Both the position numbers and the translations under genes were made by a program. This document shows, piece after piece, positions 1 through 11,430 of a stretch of 64,000 nucleotides of DNA. Under the pieces are notes generated by a model. The model did not search any database. It was not told the origin of the DNA and saw nothing but the letters and a program-made list of their open reading frames with translations. Source of the DNA: Cornus controversa (lineage: Eukaryota; Streptophyta; Magnoliopsida; Cornales; Cornaceae). Location of the stretch: assembly GCA_026545225.1 (NCBI GenBank), contig CM048853.1, positions 54,331,755 through 54,395,754 of the forward strand. The letters are read 5' to 3'. The number at the start of each line of letters is the position of its first letter. The first letter of the stretch is position 1.

Positions 1-293
1 GACATTGTACCAGAGAACTAATCTTTATTATTACTTTTCACAAAGTGGCTGTTCTAATACAAACCCACATCATCGTGCTTTTCCAATTCGAAAGTAATAT
101 GTCAACATCAAGAAACAGCAGCTGTAAACCCTGCAACACCATACTGAATATTGGCTAACGCGGATAAGAATGGTGCATATGTCAAGAAACAAGAATCACC
201 AAGTGGTCTTGTAAAACAAGTTTTGCTAATGACAACATTACGATACATGATATCAACACTGTTATCTTCCACTGAAGAAGTTCACAAGCCTTG

Positions 294-667
294 TGACGCC
301 AGAAATATGGAGAAATAGGAGGTAACACAAGTGAACACTCAAGGGATAGGTAAGACTCAAGGGCTAGGTAAGCTCACCATCCAAAGGAATCAACCCAAGG
401 GATAAGAGCAGAGATAACAAGAAGAACTCCATCTTAAGAAGCCAAAGGCTCAAATATCATTCAAATTCATCAAAAACTCATTTCTAATGCATCATTAGCA
501 GCTTAAATAGAGTTGGCATGGAACAACCTTCCAGCCATAGGTAGATTTTCAAAACAAACTACACAAAGACCAAGCAAAGAAAATGAAAAGACACAAGATT
601 TCATTGACTCACAACTAATTAGACTTAATTAAAGAATTAGGGACTTGAAAGTTCATCAAAAGAAGTC
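294..667 (-). repeat. Left LTR (3' LTR, truncated)
   Basis: Nearly the same sequence as 4929-5290 (for example the shared stretch GGAGAAATAGGAGGTAACAC). It has a short extra segment near 350-375 (GACTCAAGGGCTAGGTAA) that the right copy lacks. Homology stops at about 665, where the LINE poly(T) tract starts. Confidence 0.8.
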
Positions 668-1251
668 TTTTTTTTTTTATAAGTAAGAGAAATATAAAAG
701 GTGCTCAAGAGGGAAGCGCTCCAAAGAGAATACACAAAAAGCCGAAAATGGCTACCTATAGTTTCAAGCTATCCACGAACTCCAAAAGATATCCCATAGA
801 TTTACAATTCCGCCCATTAACCCAAAAGAATAAGCTAGACAAGACATTGTATTTGAGAGACCAAACAGGAGTCTCTTCACCATTGAAAGACCTATTTCTC
901 TCGTGCCACAAGCCCCACCATAAACAAAGGGGAGTGGCCCTCCATGCGTCTCTGGCTCGGCTCACCACTGTGCACCCTCTCCAAGCCTATAACATATCCA
1001 CCGTAGAACCGGAGGACACTCAAAGAATGCCAAACACAACCAAGAACATAGTCCGAATGTCTCTCGCTACTGGGCAATGAAAAAGAAGATGGTTCACTTT
1101 CTCCTCCACTTATTTACACATACAATACCAATTAACTACAACGTGTCGCCTTCTTCTTCTAAGGTTGTCTAGGGTGAGGATCCTCCCAGGTGCAGCTGTC
1201 TAAACAAAAAAGGCCAACATTAGGGGGGCTTTCGATCTCCAAATAGGCTTC

Positions 1252-1645
1252 TGTTGCGACAAACAGTCACAAACCAAACACAATCACAAAACACGACTAT
1301 AAATGAAACAAACACCACACACAGAACACAAGAATTTATGTGACTCAGCGAGTTGCCTACATCAACAATGAAGATCTGGCAAAAGTTTTCACTATGCGAA
1401 AATCAGGAGATTACAAGTTCCAACCCCAAACCTTAGCTCTCGTTTTCTCACTTTCTTTCTGCGATTTACAGTGTTCTCTCTCTTAATCCCACTCCAAACC
1501 CTAGATGCCCTTATATACCAGGCTACAAGAGTCCTAATCAGGGTCCAAGACCCGCAAGAAAAAACAGGTCAAAACCCATTTTTCGGGTCAAAACTAGGTC
1601 GCAACATGACCCAGGCCAAGACAAAATTCGGGCAACAACTTAACA
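1252..1645. repeat. Solo LTR-like insertion inside the LINE (394 bp)
   Basis: Begins TGTTGCGAC and ends ACTTAACA (TG...CA). It is flanked by GCTTC (1247-1251) and CCTTC (1646-1650), a 5-bp target duplication with one mismatch. Removing it rejoins the LINE peptide FLWK with PIWRSKAP in the expected order, which supports the boundaries. Confidence 0.65.
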
Positions 1646-1722
1646 CCTTCCAAAGAAATTTGGAGTCAGGGATCTCCACAAGGCTTTGGTAGAAAAGGCA
1701 AACCTCAAAGGCTCCTCTCGGG

Positions 1723-2369
1723 TAGGGGTGCACAAAGAACCGTCGGAACCGGAACTGAAGGGAACCGTACCGAACCGTAGCTAAGGTTCCGGTTCCGGTT
1801 CCTAAAATTAGGAACCGTTACCAACGATTCCGGTTCCTGTTCCGGTTCCGGTTCCAGGACCAGTAGAACCGTACCAGAACCGTTGGGGGTAACGGTTCCT
1901 TGGAACCGAACCGGAACCGGAACCGTTTTATATTAAATATGTGTATATATATATATAATATAATAACTATATATAATATATATATATACATTACATATAA
2001 TAATTATATATAATGTATATATATTATATATAATAATTATATTATCATATATTATATATAATAATTATATTATAATATAATTATTATTTATAATATATAT
2101 ATATAATATAATATAATAATTATATATATATAGGGTGCCATTTTTAGATTGTAGGTCTCACATTTATTTAATGAGAATATATATATATTTTGTATTTTCA
2201 AGCTTCATTAAAAAAAAAAAAAAATCCTAAGGAACCACAGTTCGGAACAGAACCGAGAACCGCGGTTTGGTTCCTCATGGTTCCGGTTCCGGTTCCGAAA
2301 ATCAAGAACCGTTGGTAACGGTTCCGGTTCCACCAAGAACCGTGGGGAACCGTACCGTATGCACCCCTA
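1723..2369. mobile_element. hAT-type MITE (647 bp) with GGTTCCGG-rich ends
   Basis: Terminal inverted repeats TAGGGGTGCA / TGCACCCCTA. The flanking 8-bp direct repeat CTCTCGGG is perfect on both sides (1715-1722 and 2370-2377). Sub-terminal regions are packed with GGTTCCGGTTCC-type repeats in opposite orientation (about 1735-1925 and 2225-2355); the middle is AT-rich. No coding capacity. It sits inside the LINE. Confidence 0.9.
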
Positions 2370-3773
2370 CTCTCGGGGAACCCACTCAAGCCATCTCATC
2401 CATCCCCCCACCCTCCACCACCTGACTATAGAGCACTGCTAACTAAGAACTCCGAAACCTCATCAAGTGCCCAATCATGGAACTCTCCCCGGAACCGCAC
2501 ATCCCAATTCATACTCCCGCTATCAAAACGATAACAGTTAGCTACCAAGGTGTGTTTTTCCGAAGCAATCCTGAACAGCCAAGGAAACCTTTGAGCCATG
2601 CCAGTGTCTCTACACCACAGATCCACCCAGAACGACAAATCAGCCACTCCTGACTTAGAGAACTCATCCCAGCCTTTTCGGATGAGATTCCAAACTCCCA
2701 CACCTGACGAAGAGGTCACCTCCCTAGACATCCACACGCCTATCCCTCCCCACTCCGACAAACAATAACCTTCCTCCAAAGCTTAGTCCTCTTTCTCCCA
2801 AACCTCCAAAGCCATTTGCCCATCAGAGCCTTGTTGAACAAATTCAATCTCCTAATCCTTGCCCCCCCCCCCCCGGTTTTTGAATTAAGGAGCACACCTT
2901 GTTTCAATCTACCAAATGGTACTTGAACACATCACCTATCCCTCCCCAAAGGAACCTCTTCTGAATCTGACTACAGAAATAGGCATCGGAACAAGAGACA
3001 TAAAATATGTTGGAAGATTTGAGAGAGTGCTTTTCATAAGGGTCAACGTCCCCTTTTCGAAAGATATTGTTTCTTCCAACCCACGAGCCTCTTCTCAAAT
3101 CGCTCGATAATTGGATCCCAAATGGAAGACCATCTCGACGAAGCCCCTGACGGCAATCCCAAGTAGGTGATCGGGAAAGATCTAACTCTACACCCCAGAA
3201 TTCGGCAAAGAATCTCATCAACTGCCCCAACTGGGACCAACTCACTCTTCCCGATGTTGATTTTTAGCCCCGAAACTGGTTGGAAGCAAGCCAACACATA
3301 TCTCAGAAACCTCAACTGGTCCTCCCTCGCATCACAGAAGACGATGGTATCATTCACAAAGAGCAAATTGCCAGTTTGTTAGGTTCTCTACCCACAGAGA
3401 AACCTATGATAAAACCTAACCCTTTCATCCTCTGCATCAATCTGCTGAAGGCCTCCATAACAATGATGAACAAAAAGGAAGAGAGCAGATCCCCCTGCCG
3501 AAGTCAGAATGTCATCACAAAACTCACATAAAAATGAATTCATCAAAGGTAGGATTTCATGCTCTTCCCTTTTTTCTTCCGTTGTTGTTGTGGTCACCAC
3601 ATTTTCGGAGCTTATTTCATCAATGATCGCATTGCATTCTTGTTGAGGAATGACTAGGGGTTGTTCTTGATCTCCAAAGATAATCTCATCTTCTTCTAAT
3701 TCTTCTTTAGAGCTAAATGGATCTTCTTTTCACATATCTTCTATGTGGGTTGCATCTATACTTCTAAAGTTAA

Positions 3774-4700
3774 CTAGACACGCACCTTAATCCGCATATA
3801 GGTAATTTGATCTTCATTTCCCAAATCTTCATTAGGGGTAAATTCTTTTTTGGGCTCCTCTTCTACCACCTCTTGAACTAACGCAACTATCTTGCGGTTA
3901 GGACACTCGGAGGCTATATAGCCAAATCCTTGGTAGTTAAAGCAATGACGAGAACTACGACATCTTGAACTAATCACACCATCACGTTTAGGGACTGACT
4001 TTTGATTTAGTGTTCTAGACGTAGGAGAGGATCTTGAACTAGAAGAACTTCCACAGCTAGAAGAGCCTCCTTGGCTTGAAGATGATTGATAACCATGTCC
4101 TTTGTTTTTGAGTTGGCGCTCTACCTTGATTGCCAATTTAAATACATCATTATAGGCTCAATACAGCTGCAATTGAACAATATTCTGAATCTCCAAACAC
4201 AGTGCACCAAGGTAGCGAGAAATGGTTTTCTCTTATGATTTTGATATGTCACGACGCATCATAAGAATATCAAATTTTGTTGTATACTCCTCTATGGGCA
4301 TCTCCTTTTGTTTGAACTTGTGGAACTTGAGGAAGGCATTGTGTCGATAGTGCTCCGAAGAAACTTCTTCCTTAATTTCCTATTCATCTTTTCCCATGCT
4401 ACAATTTTACCCTTCCCATCACGTGTTAACTGCTTCTTAAGATGTTCCCACCAAATAGAAGCATGCTTCTTCAACTTGATGGCTATTAACTTCACTTTGT
4501 GGTATTCCGGAATGTCTTTGAAATCAAAAACTATTTCAACGGTCTAAAACCAGTCTATAAATTCATCCGAATGTTGCCTTCCTTTAAACTCTGAAATGTT
4601 AACCTTGATGTCATAAGCTCGTTGGAAACCATAGTTCCTTCGAGGATGATGATGGGGAAAAGCCTATTCGCTCGATGCGAAACTTCGTGCATGATTGAAG
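3774..4700 (-). pseudogene. Gypsy gag pseudogene with degenerate zinc knuckle
   Basis: Minus-strand fragments encode a gag-like block (ASIWWEHLKKQL, near 4440), a serine-rich linker (4090-4020) and a zinc-knuckle relic CFNYQGFGYIASEC (near 3945). In that relic the second Cys and the His of CX2CX4HX4C are both replaced by Tyr. Stops separate the pieces, so no functional gag is expected. It belongs to the gypsy element whose 5' LTR starts at 4929. Confidence 0.7.
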
Positions 4701-4928
4701 GGTTAACCTCCTCTTCATCATTTGATGCGGCATGCTCTGAACCATGACGAGATTCATATTATCCCAGAGGTTCATAGTGTTGTAAATGCTCCTGGAGTTG
4801 ATGCACTTGTCTCCTTAGATCATCCGTCTCAACGTCTCTTGGGCCTCTTTCACGAGCTGTCAGTTCTTGAATGTTTGGACTGCTACGACGAGGACCAGCC
4901 ATCTAAAACCAAAGCTCTGATACTAATT

Positions 4929-5639
4929 TGACAACAAAAATATGGAGAAATAGGAGGTAACACAAGTGAACACTCAAGGGATAGGTAAGCTCGCCACCCA
5001 AAGGAATCCACCCAAGGGATAAGAGCAAATATAACAAGAAGAACTCCTCCTTCTTAAGAAGCCAAGGGCTCAAATATCATCCAAATTCATCAAAAACTCC
5101 TTTCTAATACATCATTAGCAGCTTAAATAGAGTTGGCATGAAACAACCCTCCAGCTATAGGTTGATTCCCAAAACAAACTAGAGAAAGACCAAGCAAAGA
5201 AAACAAAAAGACACTAGACTTCATTGGCTCACAACTAATTAGACTTAATTAAAGAATTAGGGACTTGAAAGTTCATCAAAAGAACCCTTAAAAACTAGAA
5301 TAATAAACTACAAAAACGGATCAAAAGGAGCTGGAACCGAGAAGAGAGATGAACAGTCCCAACTAACTGTGTAATTCCCAAGTGCAGATTTCTCAGTCAG
5401 CAAAAACACCCTTTACCAAACAGACCATAACTCCCTCTAGGAATGTTCAAATTGAGCACCGTTTGTTGCACTGGAAAGTAGAGTCTTAGAGCTTTCCAAT
5501 CATATATGGATCATCACCCAATTCTTTCCCAATTGTTCTCGGATGGACTTCAAAGTTGGGCTAAAATCCCATTCTGCACTTTCTGAAAAACATAGATTGG
5601 TTGGGCTCTGGTAAGGGACGCTCCAGCGTCACCATGACA
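4929..5639 (-). repeat. Right LTR (5' LTR, 711 bp)
   Basis: Bounded by TG (TGACAACAAA) and CA (CACCATGACA) on the plus strand. Its first ~360 bp match 294-667 closely. The primer-binding-site-like sequence lies just to its left. Confidence 0.75.
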
Positions 5640-8600
5640 CAATACTTTCAGCAAACTCAGACCATAGTTCAAGATCTTACTAAATCCAATGGAATTACCT
5701 CCCTGAATACAATCCCGTCAAATCAATACTCACTACCGCAATCAATATCAACATTGGCCCAACTTATAAATGAGAGCCTTCAACTTGAACATGTTCCCTT
5801 GTTAACATTAAATGCAACAATCGACCTGCTTCCATGTGAAAAACCATCGAGATGAATAAACCTTTCATGCAAGAAAATGATGGCCTTATATTCAGTCATT
5901 TTTAAACCAAACTTATTGAGATTCAAAACGCATGTCCAAATTTAAGCATAGACAATAATAAAGCAAAACAAAGATCTATGCCCACTCCACTCACCCTACC
6001 ACCCCAAATTGACAAGACTGGCACTAGGTAATGGCCCCGTTTTTTTTAATTATTATTATTAAAGGTTGAGCTCATTTAAAAAACATTCATATTCCTGTCC
6101 CTCAACAATATCAGTGTCTTCAGTCATCAACAACAAAAAAACGGAGAAAAAAATAGCAATGTTTTCATCCTAGTTGTAATACACATGAATAATGATACTT
6201 TGCACAATTTTATTTTACATAACCTCAAATATGCATACTTCCAGGGTAGTGCTGCTGTACACTGACAGAAAATCATCACCAGAGCTTAATCTAATGAGTT
6301 ACACTGTTGTCATCAACACCAACCGAACACAATCACCGCCACTGCCCCCCCTCTCAAACCACCATCCAAATAAATGAAAATGAAATAAAATATTTGCTGA
6401 AAAGATAAGGGCAAGCTTCTCATAATCCAATTTTGATATTGTAGTTCCTGATGACGTCTATTTAAACACGGCTGCTAGGCATAGTTCATTGGTCTTATAA
6501 AATAGTGGGAGCTATTATTCAGGAATGCTGGAACTGTTATTCATGGAAGATACTAAAGGAGTCATTGCTACAATCTTTTTACAAAAAACCTCAACCTCCA
6601 CCCCTCAACATGTATCATGCCAATCATTGTCAAATCTGAGCTACAGTGACTCTGGAACCAATATTACAAAACATAAACCAAACTGAAATCTTACGTTTTC
6701 AGTTCCAACCTTCTACACAAATCGACCACTCATTACTCATAAAAGACAATAGAAAGTAACAATTCACCATTCAAACATCTCTTTAATAACAATAACCTCC
6801 CATACCCCATATAATCTTCAGTTGAAATTATTAATGCTAAACAAGACAACATTAACAGTAAATTAAATGCCAAAACCAATAAACTCCTGTTAATTATTTT
6901 CACCTTCACTTGCAACAAGATTTTAATTGAAAATATATATATATACAACAGTGTGGAAAAAAATCTCACAACTCACGTTTCCATGTATATAGCTAAGAAA
7001 ATTGAGGATGTTTTAGTTCCAAACCATCATCTTATATATTTAACATTCATTATCCATGAGCCTAGTGCCAGCAAGGGACCAATGATTTTGTTTAATAACT
7101 GTTCAGCACTCAATATGATTTATTTGACGTCGTCAGAATTATTCATAGCTACTGATGCAATTATTGGGACACTCCAAATTCAATACACTTTAGAAAGTTT
7201 CTTTGCTATTATGAACCAACAAAATATCTTATTATAACTAGGCCAATTTGCCTCTAAATCATATTAATTAACTGAGCTCGGAAACGAATAGTGGATGTCC
7301 AGAATCTCATGTTTGACAGATGCATTTACTAATATGGCAGGATATTATGTGACAATAAAGCTTTAACCATATTGACAACAAAACATCTTTAATTTGTCTT
7401 TTTGTCATGAAAAGGAATGTAGAAAATGTACTACCACAACCTTAAATCTATTTTGCTGGCAGATGGTTGCATTTTGGGACTCAAGAATGAGAAGTCAGAA
7501 GAAAATACCTGTAATGCACGACTTTGCAATACCCTTGGTGCATATGGAAGTGAACGAAGAAGAACCAACAAAAGCTTTAAATATTCAAAGTGAAGGCCAG
7601 AATCATAAAAGTTCAGCCCATCATCTGTTGAAGAAGCATTTATCTGAAACAGAAAGAGGGAGAAGCATTTCTTATTCCCATTGTCAAAGTGTATACATAT
7701 ATAACTTCTGTATAACTTTTATGTGTTAAATATTCAAATTAGCATGTTTAAACTACCAATGGCGGGGCTTAAAAGTCAAAATACAATGTATATCCAAATT
7801 TCATATTAAACCACCTTTAAATAATCATCAAAATTCACTAAAAACTCATATTTAATAGACAATGAAGTTAAAAATTCTGTATCTGATTGTTAGGCCATAA
7901 CATGCGAGGTCATGAAAATTTCATGACCGTGGTGTCTGATACCATTACGTAAGGCCTGTTACACCCCACGCCCATTATGACATTACCCACATGCATTTGT
8001 TAGGAAGTTGCAGGTCCTATAGGAGCATACAAACAACCAATCACCCACCATAAGATTCAAAGGAACCCCTTTAAATTCCTTAGCAGGACCATAAAGAGTC
8101 TACAAAGATAACCTTGTATCCTAGTGTAAGTGATGTAAATTTAGTTTAACTAGATAAAAGAGTAGGGGAGAAGAGAATTGATATTTGATGGCCAAGACAT
8201 TGAAAAGAACACTTTTATAAAATTTTAATTTTTTATAATGAGGGATGGATTCAGAAGGATCTTGCCATATTGTTGAAATTAATGAAGGCAAGTCAAATTG
8301 TAGAGAAGTTATATCATAGTTTAAATTAGCCGTGCTTGATTGGACAAACTATTAAGCAAAAAATAGAGAACGTATTTCAAAGATGACTATTGCTTAAATA
8401 TAAATGTTCAGATAATAAATGGCAAAACAAGAAAGGACAACTTAAAAAACGAAGGCATAAGTGAAATGTTGGAATTATATTCATTGGGACGAGATAAGAG
8501 GAAATGACTAAAATGGGTTGCTATATACAATGAAAACTAATAAATGCACCAGAAATAAAAAGTGATTGAGAGTGTTGCAAGGAAGAAGAGAAGGCTCATA

Positions 8601-10722
8601 AGTGTGTGAACATGGGAAGTGGGTAAGTTAAAAACAAGGTAAAAGATGGTTCAAAATAATATCTTTGATCCCAAACAAGTGGGCCAAAAAAAAAGGAAAA
8701 CTGCAGAAGCACCTCTTTTTGCTCATCAATACCACTCTAATTATGCATCATTATGGCAAATGTCAGACCAGTTAGCCGGACAATCAAGACCTAGAACAAG
8801 AACCTTTTATGGTTTAATAGAACATCCATAACGTTCTAAGAGCAAAACAGAACCAAGGGTTCAAACCATTACATGAGGTAAACTGACACGGCTTCTTGAA
8901 ACCATCTAGCTACAAACTATATCACATAAACCCATAGTGTGGAATCCCCTTTCTGATACCACTATGTTTATGGCTTTGTGTGTTGTCTCCCTTGCTAAGA
9001 GAGTTCCATACATCAGAATTTCTAACGTGGGCCATCTATCCCATCATCTAGATGCCAAAGACCGTTAATGCAACATTCTTAAAGTTACTTTTACATTATT
9101 CTCTCTATTCTTTATCCTATGTTTATTGAGTGTTGATCCTTACCTGTGGTGAATAAATGAGGGAATGCAAAGTCAACTTTGTGCTTACACTAGTGAACAT
9201 CACAGTTTATTCATCACTATTAATTTATTAAATAGAAGAAGACCCAATATACTTTGATCTTGAAGCTTTTACTACTGAACGTCACAGTTTGTTCATCATT
9301 ATTAAGTACAAGACGACTCTATACTCATTCACTTTCCTTATCCCGTGATAGAACAGGTTATTTGAATCCAACCTTATCCTTTTTTCAAAATTCACTCTCT
9401 TGTTTTGTCCAATTGTTTGGTTAATAGATCTTTTCAATATTTTTTACTTTAATTTTCTTCTATTCAATAATAGTTGTTCACATTTGTGAGAATGTCTGTA
9501 CATGATATCATATTACATTTGTTAAATTATTAACTATTTATTATTATAATAGATTATATCAGCATGAGGTCATAGTCCAAATCCATTAAATTATTGAACT
9601 TTGAACCTGTATCTCTTGCAGGGTTGCTGAACCATTCATGTTTGAAAACATTGCTAATGGAAGCATATCCTAAGTTTAACTAGTCCCCACTAATTTCTTT
9701 GTAATATAAAAACGATCCCAAGAAATTTAGTATCATTCCTGCATAAATAGCAGAAGTCCTCGTGGCATTTAATTTTTTCCTTAACAACCCATTAAACTAA
9801 CATATATGCGGAAAGTCAAAAAAATAAATAAATAAAGAGAATCAGAAGTCATAACAGTACTATGTAATGGTAGCATATATCCAACAATGCAAAACTAACA
9901 TGTCCCTTAAGTTAAAATTAGTAAAAGGCTATTACCCAATATATATCCCGCCAATGTGGAATGTCGACAGGGAGGGGTGGACAGGATACAAACCTAATCT
10001 TAGACTCAAACCAACATTCTCACGCTTGGCACTACAAGCATTTTACTGCATACCAAGCAAAGGGCACTTAAAACTAGTAACATGCAAAATTCAAGAACTT
10101 CCTCTTGCAAACCCAATATCAGCTTCAAAATTCAAGAACTCATCTAAGATATCAAGTGAATTTCAATAAGTGATCAAATTTGATGTACAGTGATACCTCC
10201 AAGGACAAAGAAAAATCAAGAAATAGGCATCATAAAAAAATTCACAATGAAAACACAATAACAAGGATATGCAAAAAAAAACCAAAGAATGCAATATATG
10301 TATATATGAAGAATATCTTAAGTCCGAGATGATAAAAAAAAATGACAAAGAAATGGATAACATTTTTGACAAGCTTTAAAGATTTACTTCTTTTGGGAAA
10401 CATTTAGTTCTCCACATTCTCGAAAAGATAAGAGTCCATCAGAAAGTGAAAATGGCATAAAAACAACTGTTTTTCCGAAATCTTGATTGTTTTTGTTTCT
10501 TGATTTTTGAAAATGAAAACAAGATCTTAAGTATCAACTCATTAAGGCATCAAAAGAAACCAAGCAATGGCGGGGGGGAGGAGAGGGAAGAATCCCAAAA
10601 ATAGATTTAACAAAATCATAAGAGTTGGAAAAAACTGAAAATTTTATATTGCATGTACCAGTAATGTTATTTATAAACAGACCAAAAGGGATAGGCAGGA
10701 GAAGAAAAAATAGATATCATAC
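5640..10722. other. No recognisable gene; possible long intron of the BEACH gene or intergenic DNA
   Basis: Open reading frames here are short and match no family I recognise on either strand. I looked specifically for the next expected BCHC exon on the minus strand and did not find it. Around 7938-7975 a CTGATACCAT box followed by TGTTACACCCCACGCCC looks like an eroded LTR end plus primer-binding site. A short imperfect duplication (about 9175-9230 and 9250-9308, shared CACAGTTTRTTCATCA) is visible. Confidence 0.5.
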
Positions 10723-11430
10723 CGCAGCACCTAGTAAAGCCGTGTACACATTGCTGGTCATAAGCCTGTTTGGCGCTGCTTGAAAAGCCTTCTGTAAAGC
10801 AAAAAGTAGAAGAGAAACTTTATCGTCAAACATGGTGCCACCTCCCTCAAGCAAACCCAGAAGGTTGCTTGTCAAATCTAAAGGAGCATGTGAACCAATT
10901 TTCAGATGCCCAGATGTAACTAAAGCACCTAACATTCTAATGATCCCAACAACAGTACCATCGCCTTTGTCAACATTATAGACATTATTACGTGCATTGT
11001 CAGCACTTATAGAAAAGCTTATACCACCCAAATTTTTTATCAAAGGACTCTCAGAGAGAGACGCCATCCTTTCAATATCTGCGCTTCTGGAAAGAGCAAC
11101 AATGCTGCCGCTGCTATTGAAAGACTTGGGTTCAAAATCTTTTCCATAGGAAGTCAAGTCCTTTTCCTCAAAGGATCTTAAATCATCACCATGACTACTT
11201 CCTGAAACCCCACTACCATTGTCTAGTTCAGATCCCATTAATGAGACAGTTTCATCATTCTCAATTGAAAAGTCTGGGTTGTCATGGTCTCCAGCCTTTG
11301 CTTCACGCTGCAGCAGGACAAGAAGTGTTTCTATCCCACCACATGCTATAAATGCCTCTGCAAATGTGTGAGCTCTAGATGTATTCGGCTGCACCACCAA
11401 CCTGTAGATCAGGTGCAACACCCTGGCAAC
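10723..11430 (-). CDS. BEACH gene coding exon 3 (236 codons)
   Basis: Acceptor CTCTTCCAG|GTTGCC at 11430 and donor GGTGCTGCG|GTATGAT at 10723, both phase 0. Encodes [16 protein letters not shown], a Ser/Asp-rich disordered stretch, then an armadillo-like end ([16 protein letters not shown]). The following exon is not recognisable in the window. Confidence 0.87.

Larger units (their letters stand above)
668..3515 (-). mobile_element. L1-like LINE, 5'-truncated, minus strand
   Basis: Reading the minus strand from high to low coordinates gives reverse transcriptase motif pieces LRQGDLLSSFLF (near 3500), then FVNDTIVFCDA (near 3360, where FADD is usual) and ITYLGLPSG. Next come the post-RT region (GVGVWNLIRKGWDEF, 2780-2426) and the zinc-binding RT-associated region (ILTLDNLRRRR, near 1180). 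The C-terminal CLWWGLWHERNRSFNG is near 910. The element ends in a poly(A) tail, seen as T-rich 666-679 on the plus strand, after the typical LINE 3' end. Stops and frame changes are frequent, so it is dead. A solo LTR (1252-1645) and a hAT MITE (1723-2369) interrupt it. The 5' end lies inside gypsy pol somewhere between 3510 and 3540. Confidence 0.85.
294..5639 (-). mobile_element. Ty3-gypsy-type LTR retrotransposon remnant (minus orientation), interrupted by a LINE
   Basis: Two direct repeats (294-667 and 4929-5639) bracket minus-strand gag-like coding sequence. The right copy is the 5' LTR of a minus-strand element: it begins TGACAAC on the plus strand and ends CACCATGACA. Just inside it, 4908-4919 on the minus strand resembles a primer-binding site (TAGTATCAGAGC, one mismatch from the common initiator-Met form). 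The left copy is cut about halfway by the LINE at 668. Most of pol is missing; a short piece near 3520-3600 on the minus strand (HEILPLMNSF) resembles the protease-RT linker of gypsy pol. No clean target-site duplication is visible (CCTTG left, CAATA right), so the outer ends may have been rearranged. Assignment to gypsy rests on the gag and this short pol piece. Confidence 0.75.

Noticed and set aside
748-1080. 110-codon open frame on the plus strand
   Set aside because: It is the reverse strand of the LINE C-terminal region and has no recognisable plant protein similarity.
652-3552. TTCATCAAAAGAAG (652-665) and TTCATCAAAGGTAG (3539-3552) as a LINE target-site duplication
   Set aside because: 12 of 14 bases match, but the recognisable LINE seems to begin about 25 bp further inside, and the sequence beyond 3552 is gypsy pol rather than the rest of the LTR, so a simple duplication does not fit.
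5601-5855. 84-codon open frame straddling the end of the right gypsy LTR
   Set aside because: It starts inside the LTR and has no similarity that I recognise.
7394-7729. 111-codon open frame in the region left of the BEACH gene
   Set aside because: Does not match the missing BCHC exons or any family I know; codon composition looks random.
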